Of a stretch of DNA of 64,000 nucleotides, positions 22,997 through 33,504 are shown piece by piece. Positions within the stretch are counted from its first letter, which is position 1; each line of letters opens with the position of its first letter. A program made the translations under genes and the position numbers. The notes under the pieces were generated by a model. That model made no database searches, was not told where the DNA came from, and saw nothing but the letters and a program-made list of their open reading frames with translations. Source of the DNA: Cannabis sativa (lineage: Eukaryota; Streptophyta; Magnoliopsida; Rosales; Cannabaceae); NCBI RefSeq assembly GCF_029168945.1, contig NC_083603.1, positions 1,798,001 to 1,862,000 on the forward strand, read 5' to 3'.

Positions 22997-23802
22997 GGAA
23001 ATTTGATTTTCTATACTTAGAAAATAAAAAAATTTGATTCCTAAATCAATAATTTAAACCCTAAAAAAACTATACATTTTTTTTCAAAACCCCAAAAATA
23101 CCCCCAAACTCTCATAGCATCTCTCTTTCTCTCTCTATCTCGGCCGGTCCCAAGAATCCCACACCCCAGGTCCGACCATCGGACCTCTCTCTTCCCCTCT
23201 CTCTCTCAAATTGCAGGAAAAAAAAAATTTCACAGACGGTCGGACCTTTGGGTCCGATGGGTCCGATTGGTCGGACCCATCGGACCCCAAGGTCCGACCA
23301 TCGGACCTCTTTCTTCCTCTCTCTCTCAAATCGCAAAAAAAAAAAAAAAAAAAAAATTCACACCGATGGTCGGACCTTGGGGTCCGATGGGGTCCGACCA
23401 ATCGGACCCATCGGACCCCAAGGTCCGACCATCGGACCTCTCTCTTCCTCTCTCTCTCAAATCGCAGGAAAAAAAAAAGTTTCACAGACGGTCGGAGGAG
23501 TTGGGGTCGGACTGGGGTTGCTCTTTCGGGTTGGGGTTGGAGTCGGAGGGAATGGGGTTCGGGTGGTGATCGGCGTTTGGGGTCGGAGGGGTTGGGGTTC
23601 GGGTGGTGATCGGCGTTGGGGTCGGAGGGGTTGGGGTTCGGGTGTGAGATAGAGGGAGAGAGAGATGATGCAGAGAGAGAGAATATTGTGAGGGGGGTAT
23701 TTTTGGGGTTTTGAAAAAAAATGAATAGTTTTTTCAGGTTTTAAATTTTTAGTTTAGGGAAAAAAAATTTTGATTTTCTAAGTATAGAAAATCAAATTTT
23801 CC
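22997..23802. mobile_element. Mutator-type MITE with GGTCCGA repeats
   Basis: An 806-bp element with long inverted ends. The left end GGAAATTTGATTTTCTATAC is mirrored by the right end GTATAGAAAATCAAATTTTC C. The inverted similarity extends to the CCAAAAATACCCCC / GGGGGGTATTTTTGG blocks about 95 bp inside each end. The flanks are TTATGCTAG (22988-22996) and TTATGCTAA (23803-23811), a 9-bp TSD with one mismatch, as in Mutator-like elements. The core holds three ~125-bp units (23169, 23292, 23422) of GGTCCGACCATCGGACC plus a CT-rich run, then three ~40-45-bp units of GTCGGAGG..TTGGGGTTCGGGTG (about 23540-23641). Open frames inside are repeat artefacts. Confidence 0.75.
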
Positions 23803-23811
23803 TTATGCTAA

Positions 23812-24525
23812 TAGCAGTATGACACTTAGTAGTAATTCTCTATCTAAAATACAAAAACTATAGAAAATTTATTTTGCATTTTCTGAAATATACATGCATA
23901 TTTAGTTAAATGATAAATCATGTTTGTTCTATTGAGTCAATTTGTAGGACATAAGGGTTTTTTTTTTAATATGATTGTTTGAATAAAGGACAACACATAG
24001 TTGCATTTCCTTTATTGATTAATGTTTTTTATATTTTTAGGAATATTCTTAACTAATTGTAAGGAGCCACATCTAGTAAATATTGAACATATACTATTGG
24101 TATTCAATAATAATGTTGTAAATTGTATGATTTCTTTAAATATAGTGTCTCTATATATAGATACAGTGCATTAATAAATTTATTATATGTAAAATTAAGA
24201 TTTTTTAGTTATTATTAATTGTTTAATATCAACTTTAATGGTCTTCTTCCTTTACATTAACTTATCTTATTGTCACTGCTATAAAATATGAGTCTTCCAT
24301 ATCTACTTTTAATATACTTTTTAATAATAATGTTAAAATTAATAATATATATTTATATTTTTTCAAAAAAAGAAATAATATATATTTATATATTATAGGT
24401 GAGCAATAGTTATATGTTTTTTTACGTGTTATATAGGTCAAAATTTATTTTTTAAAATTAATTAATTATAATTAAATATATAACAAGCAAAAATTAATTT
24501 TTACTTTAAATATTTAATTAAACCC
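23812..24525. other. AT-rich spacer
   Basis: No gene or defined repeat seen. Confidence 0.5.
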
Positions 24526-24529
24526 TTTT

Positions 24530-24720
24530 TAGCAAGTGGTGGCATTGTCACTCATGCAGCTGCCATGGTAATACAGTAGGAACTCACCCCTTTAATGGTT
24601 GAATTGTTGGCTATCAAAGAGGGTCTTATGGGTGGTCTCGATAGGGGTGTTCATAACTTTGCAGTAGAATCATATTGTTTACGAGCATGCCGAGTAACCC
24701 ATGTGTGGTATTTGAAACAT
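24530..24720 (+). pseudogene. RNase H (RVT_3)-type retroelement remnant
   Basis: The plus-strand frame from about 24532 reads ASGGIVTHAAAMVIQ, stop, ELTPLMVELLAIKEGL, then DRGVHNFAVESYCLRA. This is the order seen in LINE-derived RNase H domains (acidic residue, then the ELLAIKEGL helix, then a VES motif). It is short, has an in-frame stop, and no poly(A) tail or TSD was found. Confidence 0.6.
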
Positions 24721-24991
24721 TTTCCTAATTATATCGTAAATCTTTAAGATAATCACTTAAATAATTAGAAGGCCTAGTATACTGCAATAAAATATGGACT
24801 ATAAGTTTTTTTTACATTTTCTTGGTAATTTTTAAGTTTTAATTTCTCAAAATTTGTCCAATAGGATAAGCTGCATTTGGATATGAGTCCCAGGAGGGAA
24901 GAATATAAAGAATAATACACATGAGAAGACAAATATATTGTGATTGTGGTTAAACTTTTCTTGTTTTACAAGTAATCTTAGATTATTAATA
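24721..24991. other. ATAB2 3' UTR and spacer
   Basis: Downstream (minus-strand sense) of the ATAB2 stop codon; A/T-rich with no other feature. Confidence 0.4.
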
Positions 24992-27516
24992 TTATACAGG
25001 TGGAGGAGGCAAGTCCAGTAGAAGCCAAAACCCAACACAGTCATCTGAATCCAAGTCTTCTTGAATGGCAAGGAAATGCAAACCTCCTGAAGCTTTCTTG
25101 GCTGCTTCCCAAGCTTCAGCTTCGTTTGTGGTCACTGGGTTTTTCTTGTAAGTTGCATACACATACCTTGTTGAAATTCCCACTGAAAGAATCAACGAAG
25201 CTCGGGCCACATCTACTTCTATCGAGCACACTTCAAGACCGTTCATCCATGCTGCAGAAGCAGAGAAAGACATAATCAAACCACACAAAATAGTACATGG
25301 GCATGTGAGAAAATGAGTAAAGATTTCGGTAGTAATTTGTTTGGTTTTGTTTCCGAATGGTGTGTAACCTATCTAAGTGCCTAAAAGGGACTCGAACCTA
25401 AGAACTTATAGGAGAATACTTCGTGCCTGACCATTTGAGCTACCCCTCGGTTAAAAAATTGTTTCTAAGTCAAATTTGTATTAAGAAAGTGCCAGCAATT
25501 TACAGAGTAAACTAACAAAAGGTTGAAGAAATAAAGGCACAGCTGTTGGCCTGTTGTTTAGTAATGCTTTATAGAGAACAGAGTATGCACCTGCAAGCGG
25601 TTTAGCTCGAGAAGAAGAAACAGCCAGCCCAGGTATCATTGTGTTGTCATCAATTTCAATCCCCAACAAATCCAAATCTAAACTTGAACCAAATACAAGT
25701 TTTGATTCTAACGATAAAATCTCCTCCCGAACAGCTGAAAACATGAGACAGAAATTAGTATTACCAACAGACAATAGTCAAAGAAAAGGAAGCTCAGTAC
25801 AAAGAAAACATGCCAACATAGAATTGATTTCAATCACAGAGAGAAAAAAGGAGTAAATTTTCTAACCTGACAAGGGTAATTGGACAAAAGCCCATCTATC
25901 CCCGAAAAGATTATCGGGAAGCTCCATTGGGAAAGGGTTATCTAATGCAAGAAGCGGCTTAGCTCCTTTCTGGTAGCCGGGATGACGCGTATATACAGTC
26001 TCAAATCTTTCATCCAACCATAACAGCAGAGATACACACTGAAACAAACAACCATAAGAATGTTAAACAATATAAAGAAACCATACAAAGTTCACTATGC
26101 CTTTAGCTAATCTCACTCCAAGTTAGCTAATGTGATAGGTTGTGACACTGATTTCAATACCTCTTTTTCTACATTTCTACTTACTACAACACACCCAGTT
26201 TGTCTTAGCGTCTGTAAGCGACTGAAAAAAGTCTTTCTAAAGGTGTTTCGATAAAATACAAAGTCATTTTTAATTTTAAAACTTTTTCCAAAATGACTCT
26301 TGAGAAGTTATTTTAAAATTAAAATAATTTACATAGTACACACAAAAAATCTTTTTTAAATAATATCTAAACACTTTGAAAAGAACTTTTCAATAAAAAG
26401 AATCGTTATTATAATAGTTATTCAAACACTAACAATAAGTGGAAATTTTTACTTATCTTAAGTAAACTAAAAGTAAAAATAATAGGTAAAAGATCCTCTT
26501 CGAGACCAGACAAATTTCCAAATGTATTTTTCGAGACAGCGCTAATCTCCTAATTGAACCAAAATTTTATTTTCTCAATCCATATCTAACAATAGCTACA
26601 CAATTACATATTTATAGTCCTTCACACCCTTTACAAATTACTAATAAACCCTTACACTATTTCATAGTGTAACAAAAAGCTTCTTAAAATGGTTCAGTTA
26701 GACACTTATCTCATTGTGTTCATTTTACACCAAAATTTTATCACTTGATATGATATATTTTCCTTTAATTGCAATATTACCATATCTTCCAAACAACATA
26801 ATAACATAACATAAATTCAAATAAAACAAAGCTATAAATGCTTACCCTTTTACTAGGAACAGGTTTTATACCAAGCTCATTACAAGCCTTTGTTATAATT
26901 GTCTGCATTTGTGACCTGTAATCCAATAAACCAAAAAAAACCCATTAAAAATCATAACTTTAACAAAGAAAAACCCTAACAACACAAACACATTTGATTG
27001 ATGAGAATTGAGACCAATATACCTAAAGTAACGTATTTTATCAGGTAAAGGAATACCCAAATCTTCACTGATTCCTTCAATGGCGTCCTTCAAAGTAATA
27101 CTATTAATAACATTGTTAGGAAAATACTTAGTGAATTGCAAAGACAAAGATTCATCGCAAACCACAAGCTCCCAAAGCTTTTTCCCTCTTATATCAAGAA
27201 TGGGTCTTGAGCAAAAATCAAGCTCCCATTCAGTAAGACTGTTTGGATTCGTTTCAGGATCGAGATAGCAAAGCTCAACAGTTGGATCATCATCATCATC
27301 TTCTTCTTCTTTTTCGTCTTCAATTTCCACTTCTTCCTTTATCGAAACCGAGCTTCTCGAACCCCCGAAACGACGCAGTTTTGGCCAGCTTCTGGGACTT
27401 TTAGAGGGGAATGTGAATGGGATTTTAATGGGTTTTGTGTAGTTGGAAATGGGTTTTTGAGATTGAAACGAAGATGGGGTTCTTAGTGTGGAAGAGTTGA
27501 AGCTTAAGCTCGCCAT
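24992..27516 (-). CDS. ATAB2: ATAB2/Tab2-family plastid RNA-binding translation factor
   Basis: Five exons on the minus strand: 27516-27023, 26915-26846, 26038-25867, 25734-25591 and 25251-24992. Phases agree and give 379 aa. The start is the ATG at 27516 ([10 protein letters not shown]); the frame further upstream opens only at a TTG. Residues 1 to about 55 are Ser/Pro/Lys-rich and look like a chloroplast transit peptide, and an acidic tract lies near 65-80. The Tab2 domain follows, with the characteristic [65 protein letters not shown], and the end [19 protein letters not shown]. Tab2 in Chlamydomonas and ATAB2 in Arabidopsis promote translation of photosystem I and II mRNAs. From memory, ATAB2 is AT3G08010, beside a PHD gene like the one at 12-17.5 kb. 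A SINE lies in intron 4. Confidence 0.93.
25360..25450 (-). mobile_element. tRNA-derived SINE head in ATAB2 intron 4
   Basis: On the minus strand, GGGGTAGCTCAAATGGTC begins at about 25447. Box A (TAGCTCAAATGG) is at 25442-25431 and a perfect box B (GGTTCGAGTCC) at 25398-25388, about 32 nt apart, as in a tRNA promoter. The stretch between does not fold as a normal anticodon arm, so this is a SINE and not a tRNA gene. The 3' limit is unclear; an A-rich stretch follows at about 25330-25350. It lies in the same orientation as the host gene. Confidence 0.7.
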
Positions 27517-27700
27517 GGATAAAGCTCTCAAGCTGAGGCTGAAGCTGTTAGTGGTAGTTATTTTTCCGCCACATATTATATTCGTTGTTGTTAAATGTTA
27601 ATGGGCCTAAATGTATTGGGCCATCGCTAGATTTGTTAGGAGGCCCATATAGATAAAGCCCAGCTCAATATGCTTGTACTCACTCCGCCTCATGGAAACT
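27517..27700 (-). promoter_or_regulatory. ATAB2 promoter with clustered site II motifs
   Basis: TGGGCC/T motifs occur at 27602-27607 and 27618-27623, and in reverse form as GGCCCA at about 27642-27647 and GCCCAG near 27658-27663. That is four within 65 bp, 90-150 bp upstream of the start codon. Site II clusters (TGGGCY, TCP-bound) are usual for nuclear genes encoding organelle translation factors. Confidence 0.5.
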
Positions 27701-27724
27701 TATTTTATTTTTTGTTTTTTTAAC

Positions 27725-28000
27725 TACTTTTGTCTAATTTTATTTAATTTTAATATTGTGGCGATTGTTCATGTACTAAATGATGCTCCCAAACTTTAAT
27801 ATCTACTAAATTATGATCCTTGAACTTTAACATGTACCAAATTGCAATTTTCGTCCACATCAGACTTTATTTAGTAAAATTAGACAAAAAAATTTAAATC
27901 AAACAATCTCAATAGTTTGAGGGAAATTTTTAACGACCTAAAAAATTCAGGGACATGATTTAGTACATGTTAAAGTTCAGAGGTAAAAATTTAAATTAAC
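27725..28000. repeat. Foldback repeat family, copy 2 (left-truncated)
   Basis: Shares the inner and right parts of the 22590-22945 element: TTTGTCTAATTTTATT, TGTGGCGATTGTTCATG, AGTAAAATTAGACAAA, and the right end ACATGTTAAAGTTCAGAGG with AAAATTTAAATTAACCT. The left arm corresponding to about 22590-22675 is missing. Confidence 0.6.
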
Positions 28001-28023
28001 CTATTTTTTTTTATTTATTTTTA

Positions 28024-28268
28024 TTCTATAAAATAACACAAGCAACAAAAAAAATTTCATAAAAATAATATCCAAATAACGTCTAAATAATAACATCAAA
28101 ATAACAACAACAAATAACAAAAAAATCAACACACAAATTAATCGGGGTAGAACATAAAAATACATCACAAGACCATATTTTCTGTAAATAAAATTACAAA
28201 AATATAAAAATATTTAAAATTCTATACAACTGTATTTTTATAATTTTTGTGTATTTTCTAAATTATCC
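28024..28268 (-). repeat. AT-rich MITE family, copy in the ATAB2-DUS intergenic region
   Basis: The reverse complement aligns over its length with 19880-20125, with shared blocks AATTTTATTTACAGAAAATA, TTAATTTGT and GTTGTTGTTATTTTGAT. No coding capacity. Confidence 0.5.
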
Positions 28269-28579
28269 TATTTTTTTTAAGCAAAATAGAAATTTGCATA
28301 TTTACTTTTTAGTTGATATACTTTTTTATGTTTTAATTTTTATACAGTTAATCCTCTTATTTATTTTTTGTGACAAAATCTCCTTAAGTTTACTTTTCTT
28401 TGCAAATTTAAGATTTCAGTTAGATATTACCATTAAATACCAACTAAATTACTACTTTATTGACTTTAAAGTTTTACTATTACATATATGTACTTTTGAA
28501 ATTACCAACTAAATACAAAACTAAGTTTTTCTCAAAAATAATAAAAAAAATAAAATAATATAAACTTTTTATTAGTTTC

Positions 28580-29091
28580 TGATAATGGGCCTATCTATTG
28601 TTAAAGCCCATTAAGGTAGAGCCCAAAGGCGGCGGATAAAGCATATAAACTCCACACAACCAAAAAAACTGTCTTTTCAATTTTCTCTGCAACTCTCTGT
28701 ACGGACGGCGGAGAATCTCTCTGAGGTCAGATCCGGCGACTTTTCCTCTTCCATTCCGCCATTGAAGTAAAACCCAAGTTTCCCATCAATATGTATCTTT
28801 ATATAGACATATGTATGTACATGAAATTACTTAATACTCTTTATGTTTTTTCTTTTCTCTTAATAATAATATATACTTTACTCACCCATGAATGAAACTG
28901 TGCTCATTAACTGTTTGCTTAAATGCCTCTGTGGTAAGTCTTTTTTAAAGCTAAATACTTTGAGTTGAACTAGTTGAAATCTCATTCTGGGTTTGAATTG
29001 GGTGTCTTTTATTGATTATTACAGAGCTTAATATAGTATTTTTAATGGATAGGTGTTTTGAGGAGCAAGGTTGGAATTGAATGGAGTGAAG
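28580..29091 (+). promoter_or_regulatory. DUS promoter and leader
   Basis: ATGGGCC, AGCCCAT and AGCCCAAA (28585-28626) form a site II cluster. A TATA-like CATATAAAC lies at about 28640, and a CT-rich leader follows. A 5' UTR intron is possible: an acceptor-like TTATTACAG ends at about 29025. 28269-28580 is AT-rich spacer with nothing recognised. Confidence 0.4.
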
Positions 29092-32000
29092 ATGAGTTTT
29101 GCTACTAGATATTCTTCTTCAGTTGCTTCTGTTTTTCCTGTTCATGATATTTTTTGGAAGAGCCGTTGTAGATTGGATTTGAATAAGTTTCATGGTAATT
29201 TGATTGGTGGAAGGAGATTACATAATAATTATAGTCAAAAGCATTACTTTTGTGCAAAAGCAGGGATGGTTGTTCAGAAGTATCTTCCTCCTTTGTTTAG
29301 GTAAGAAGCTTATATTAAATTTTGGTTGTGTGAAAGTAGAATATTGAATTTGTTATGCATTATCTTGTATTTTAATCAATGATTAGTTGCTAATACAGAT
29401 TATTAAACAAACTTACAAACAGAACCTGTTGGGATGGAATTGGATGAAATTGCACTTTTAGTAATATTGGATAGTTTAGCCGCTAAATACAAATTTTGGG
29501 TGGTTATGAAATTTGGTTATTTGATTGGAGCATATTGAATGAGTTATGCTTATATTGTATTTAATCAATGATAAGTTACTTATACACATGATTAGACAAA
29601 CTTACAAACGGAACCTGTTGGGACGGAATTGGACGAGATTACAGTTTTAGTAAAATTGGATAGTTTAGCCGCTAAAAAAATAAATGGGTAGCTGCTAGTT
29701 ACAAATCCAAAATATTGGGTAGTTATGAATTTTGGTTATGTGAAAGGAGAATATTGAATTAGTTATGCATTATCATCACTGAGCTACTAAGCTAAATGAC
29801 ATTTCGGGTTTGGGTTGATTTCTCTCTGTTTGCAGTGTTGCTCCTATGATGGAATGGACTGATCATCACTATAGAACTCTTGCCCGGCTTGTATCGAAAC
29901 ACGCATGGCTCTACACAGAGATGCTTGCTGCTGAAACCATTGTTTATCAGAAGGATAATCTGGTAAGTTAGTTGGATAATGGATTATGTATATAAGGTTC
30001 ATATGGAATGATTTAGTTCTAATGACAAACTTACATCTGTGTTCCTTTCTCAGGACAAATACTTGGGATTTTCTCCCGAACAACATCCTATAGTTCTTCA
30101 AATTGGTGGTAGTAAATTGGAAAACATCGCAAAAGCAACTGCACTTGCGAATCCTTACGGCTATGATGAAATTAATTTTAAGTTTGTACACTTCCTTTAA
30201 CTTTACAATGTTATTCTTTTATTTTTATTCATGATAATTGTAATTAAGTTTTTCTTTTCTTTTCCTTTTCAATAGTTGTGGATGTCCAAGTCCAAAAGTA
30301 GCTGGTCACGGGTGCTTTGGTGTTAGTCTTATGCTTGATCCAAAGGTTTGATAGATAGATAGATAGATAGATTCGTTGTTCATTGTGTGTAAAAAAATGA
30401 GTATTTTTATTGATATGCTCTTATATTGACATTTCGGTTTTACATGGGAAGTTTGTTGCTGAAGCAATGACAGTGATTGCTGCTAACACAGATGCCCCTG
30501 TCAGTGTTAAATGTCGAATAGGCGTTGATGATCGCGATTCATATAACGAGCTCTGTAAGATCACTTACTTTGTATTTTTTGTTTACATTATTATGCAAGA
30601 AAGAATATGACTCAGCTTCTTATCTCACTTGATTTTCTCCCTTTCAGGTGATTTTATTTACAAGGTTTCTTCTCAATCACCAACCAGGCATTTTATAATA
30701 CATTCCCGAAAGGCACTTCTTAATGGCATCAGCCCAGCTGAAAATCGAAGTATACCACCCCTTAAGTACGTTTTTCCATATAATTTTTTTCGTTTTGTAA
30801 TCTTGACATTTGTGGGAAAATTAACTAACAAATACAGATCAAGAACTAAACAACTAAAACCATGAAACACATTAGCAAGAACTTAAACCAAATTCAAAGA
30901 TAATGAAAAGAATAAACCAATGCAATTAAGTACAAGACACTAAGAAATATACTGGTTCAGGACCAATAAATCAATGTGATCTATAATTCTACACCAATTC
31001 TGGAACACCACCAAATCCCTTTATTGATTAAGCAAGAAGCTTGGTACAATACAGTTGAGTTGATACAACTCACTAGGTTTCTCACAAAGTTTTTCTCTCC
31101 ACTCAAACACTCAATCCCGAGCTTTCATATTCATCTACATATGCAGCTCCATACAAAACCCAAGTAGTCTCAATCTCACTCTTTTCTCTGTACCCTCTCT
31201 CTTTCTAACTTGCTCTTCTTCTCTGTCTTGAATGAGATGAGTAAGGCTATATTTATAGGCAGCTGGTTCTCCAGTAAGCCAGCTGAGTTAGTAGCCGAAG
31301 TAGTTAAGTTAGTTACAACTAACTTTCGTAACAGAATGGCTGTTATATTATTATATAGGAACTAACTTCCACAACATTCAATATGAATGAAGTTTAAGAT
31401 AACACTATATTATACTGTGTATGCAGATATGAGTATTTTTATGGCCTCTTGCGTGACTTTCCAGACCTAAGATTTACTATAAACGGGGGCATAACCGGTG
31501 TTGATGAGGTGAGTCTTTTTTTCATCTAGCTTTGAATGTGGACTTTTAGACTCGAAAAACGGCTATATTATTTATATTATTTCAAATTATAGGCTAATGC
31601 AGCTTTGACCGCCGGAGCCCATGGTGTAATGATTGGACGGGCTGCATATCACAAGTATGTTACAATCCACAGCCTGGAATAATTTTGTCACTTTAAATAT
31701 TGAAACTATAAACAAAATGTGGAAAGATTCAAACACCCCCAGATCATCAAAAAGTGATTTGAGTCAAAATTCTTGAGGCTTAATCTCACTTTATCCAGTA
31801 ATTCGTTGCTTCTTTTTATCCAGATATTTTATAATTAATCTTGTTCTTCTTAAACAGCCCGTGGAATGTTCTAGGACACGTTGATACCGCTATTTATGGT
31901 GTACCGAGCTCCAATATTACACGTCGTCAGGTTCACGAACAAACTCGGTTGTTAAACTTCATTGAACTTTTCTTTGTTAAGTACTAACAATTTTATTTAA

Positions 32001-32820
32001 ACTTCTCTATTGTTTTTCAAGATTATTGAGAAGTATCAAGTATATGGTGACTCTATTTTGTGGAGAGATGGACGTAGACCAAGTGTTCGAGATGTAGTGA
32101 AGGTTTGGGACGAAATATCTTACATTTTTCTCTATGAAAGATTATTTTTCAAGCTGTTATTGTGTAGTTATATTCTTTTCTGAAATTTTTTTGCAGCCTT
32201 TACTTAATTTTTTCCATGGCGAACCCGGGAATACTTTGTGGAAACGCAAAGCGGATGCTGCTTTCCATACTTGCACGGTATGCAATCAATAATTACACTT
32301 TTTTGTGTAAATACTGATTTAGACCTTGTGTTTTTACAAAAATTACCGATTAGATCGTTTGTTTTGTTAAATGATAAATTCGATCATGTATTTCTCAAAA
32401 TAGTACAAACTAGTACTTTGAGTAGATTTTTTGTCAAGACTAAATCATAATACCTCTTTAATTTTGTAACAAATTTGCATGATAACAATTATCCAATCCT
32501 ATTTTCCAAACATGATTTATGTGGTTTGTCTATGAAATTGGAAGTGTTACCATCATTTGAATCCTACTTGGGGAGATTGGATTCATTCCGAATTCTTTTA
32601 AGGATTCCAAATGTCTTATACAGCTTTTTGTACCTATTTGTAGACCGTCAAGTCATTTTTCGAGGAAGCCCTAGTACCAATTCCGGACTTTGTTTTGGAT
32701 AAACCGTTAGCCGAGCTGCCTCCACCAGGCCGTGAAGAACTTTTCGCTAATGTGCCGAGTTTGTTGCCACCCCCTTATGAATCTCAGTTAAGGGAAGAAG
32801 AAGAGATGATGTATGCTTAG
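29092..32820 (+). CDS. tRNA-dihydrouridine synthase, DusA type, organelle-targeted
   Basis: Twelve exons: 29092-29300, 29836-29962, 30054-30181, 30276-30345, 30452-30554, 30648-30765, 31427-31508, 31593-31654, 31858-31930, 32022-32102, 32197-32277 and 32644-32820. Phases agree and give 436 aa. The start is the ATG at 29092 ([10 protein letters not shown]), because upstream the frame opens only at a TTG. The first ~60 residues are Ser/Arg-rich without acidic residues, which suggests a plastid or mitochondrial presequence. The FMN TIM-barrel begins [13 protein letters not shown] (about 72). The catalytic loop is [15 protein letters not shown] with Cys158 as the likely proton donor. [30 protein letters not shown] and [13 protein letters not shown] follow, in DusA order. 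The enzyme reduces U20/U20a in tRNA D-loops using NADPH. Introns 1 and 6 carry a tandem repeat and a solo LTR, but splice sites look intact. Confidence 0.92.
29325..29775. repeat. ~200-bp tandem duplication in DUS intron 1
   Basis: Two imperfect copies, about 29325-29515 and 29516-29735, plus the start of a third. They share GAATATTGAATT-GTTATGC, AAACTTACAAAC, GGAACCTGTTGGGA, and TTGGATAGTTTAGCCGCTAA. The array fills most of intron 1. Confidence 0.75.
30348..30372. repeat. (GATA)n microsatellite in DUS intron 4
   Basis: About six GATA units directly after the exon 4 donor. Confidence 0.8.
30811..31373 (-). mobile_element. Solo LTR in DUS intron 6
   Basis: A 563-bp element with TGTGGGAA...TTCCACA ends and a perfect 5-bp TSD, ACATT (30806-30810 and 31374-31378). 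On the minus strand there is a TATAAATATA box at about 31255-31245, so the LTR faces minus, antisense to the host gene. There is no internal region, which is the outcome of LTR-LTR recombination or of a very short non-autonomous family. Confidence 0.8.
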
Positions 32821-33504
32821 TTTGGAATCTAATTATACTTTGCACATTCATATTAAACATAGATAAGTTGTTCAATAGATTATTCATTGCATTTTTTGGG
32901 ACTCAAAGCCTGTTTTGGTCCCCTTCTATAACAAAACAAAGTTGGATTTTTTATTCCTTTCTCCATGTTTATTTACATTATATATTAATGAAACATTTTT
33001 AAAGTTTTGTATTCACTTATTGAACAAAATTTTACTTTCTTTGTAGTTTGAACCTATCGTAGGTATATATACATATATATTTTTTTTTTAAAAGGAGAGT
33101 ATAAAATACTTTTTTTTTTGTTTATTACTATGTTGTATGTATTGTTATAATTCTTCAAATTCATTGTGTTCTATTAAGTTTTATTATTAATCAAACCATA
33201 TAGTTCCAGCAATTACGAAATTTGAAAAAAGAAAAAAGAAAAAAAAAGGCTGCAGTGATACGAAGATAGAATAGATTGTATCTAATATGGGTTCACTAGA
33301 AAGAGAGGAGTGATTACATCTGTTCGTATTAAAAATTGTCTTCAAATTGGTTGGTTTTTTTTAATTATTTTTTTTAATGTCAAAAATTGTCTTGTGTATT
33401 ATTTTATACTATTTCAGAATATACAAGATTCATTTTATCATCTAACAAAATAGAATATGATAGGTAACTAATATATGGTTCAAAATAGTGTTAATCTATG
33501 ATGA
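32821..33504. other. DUS 3' UTR and spacer
   Basis: 3' UTR to about 33010, then AT-rich DNA with T runs. No gene. Confidence 0.5.

Noticed and set aside
23112..23652. Several overlapping open frames on both strands (up to 134 aa)
   Set aside because: They run through the GGTCCGA and G-rich tandem repeats of a Mutator-type MITE; multiple frames are open at once and the translations are simple repeats.
25388..25447. Possible tRNA gene (box A and box B present)
   Set aside because: No proper anticodon or acceptor stems could be folded by eye; fits a tRNA-derived SINE better.
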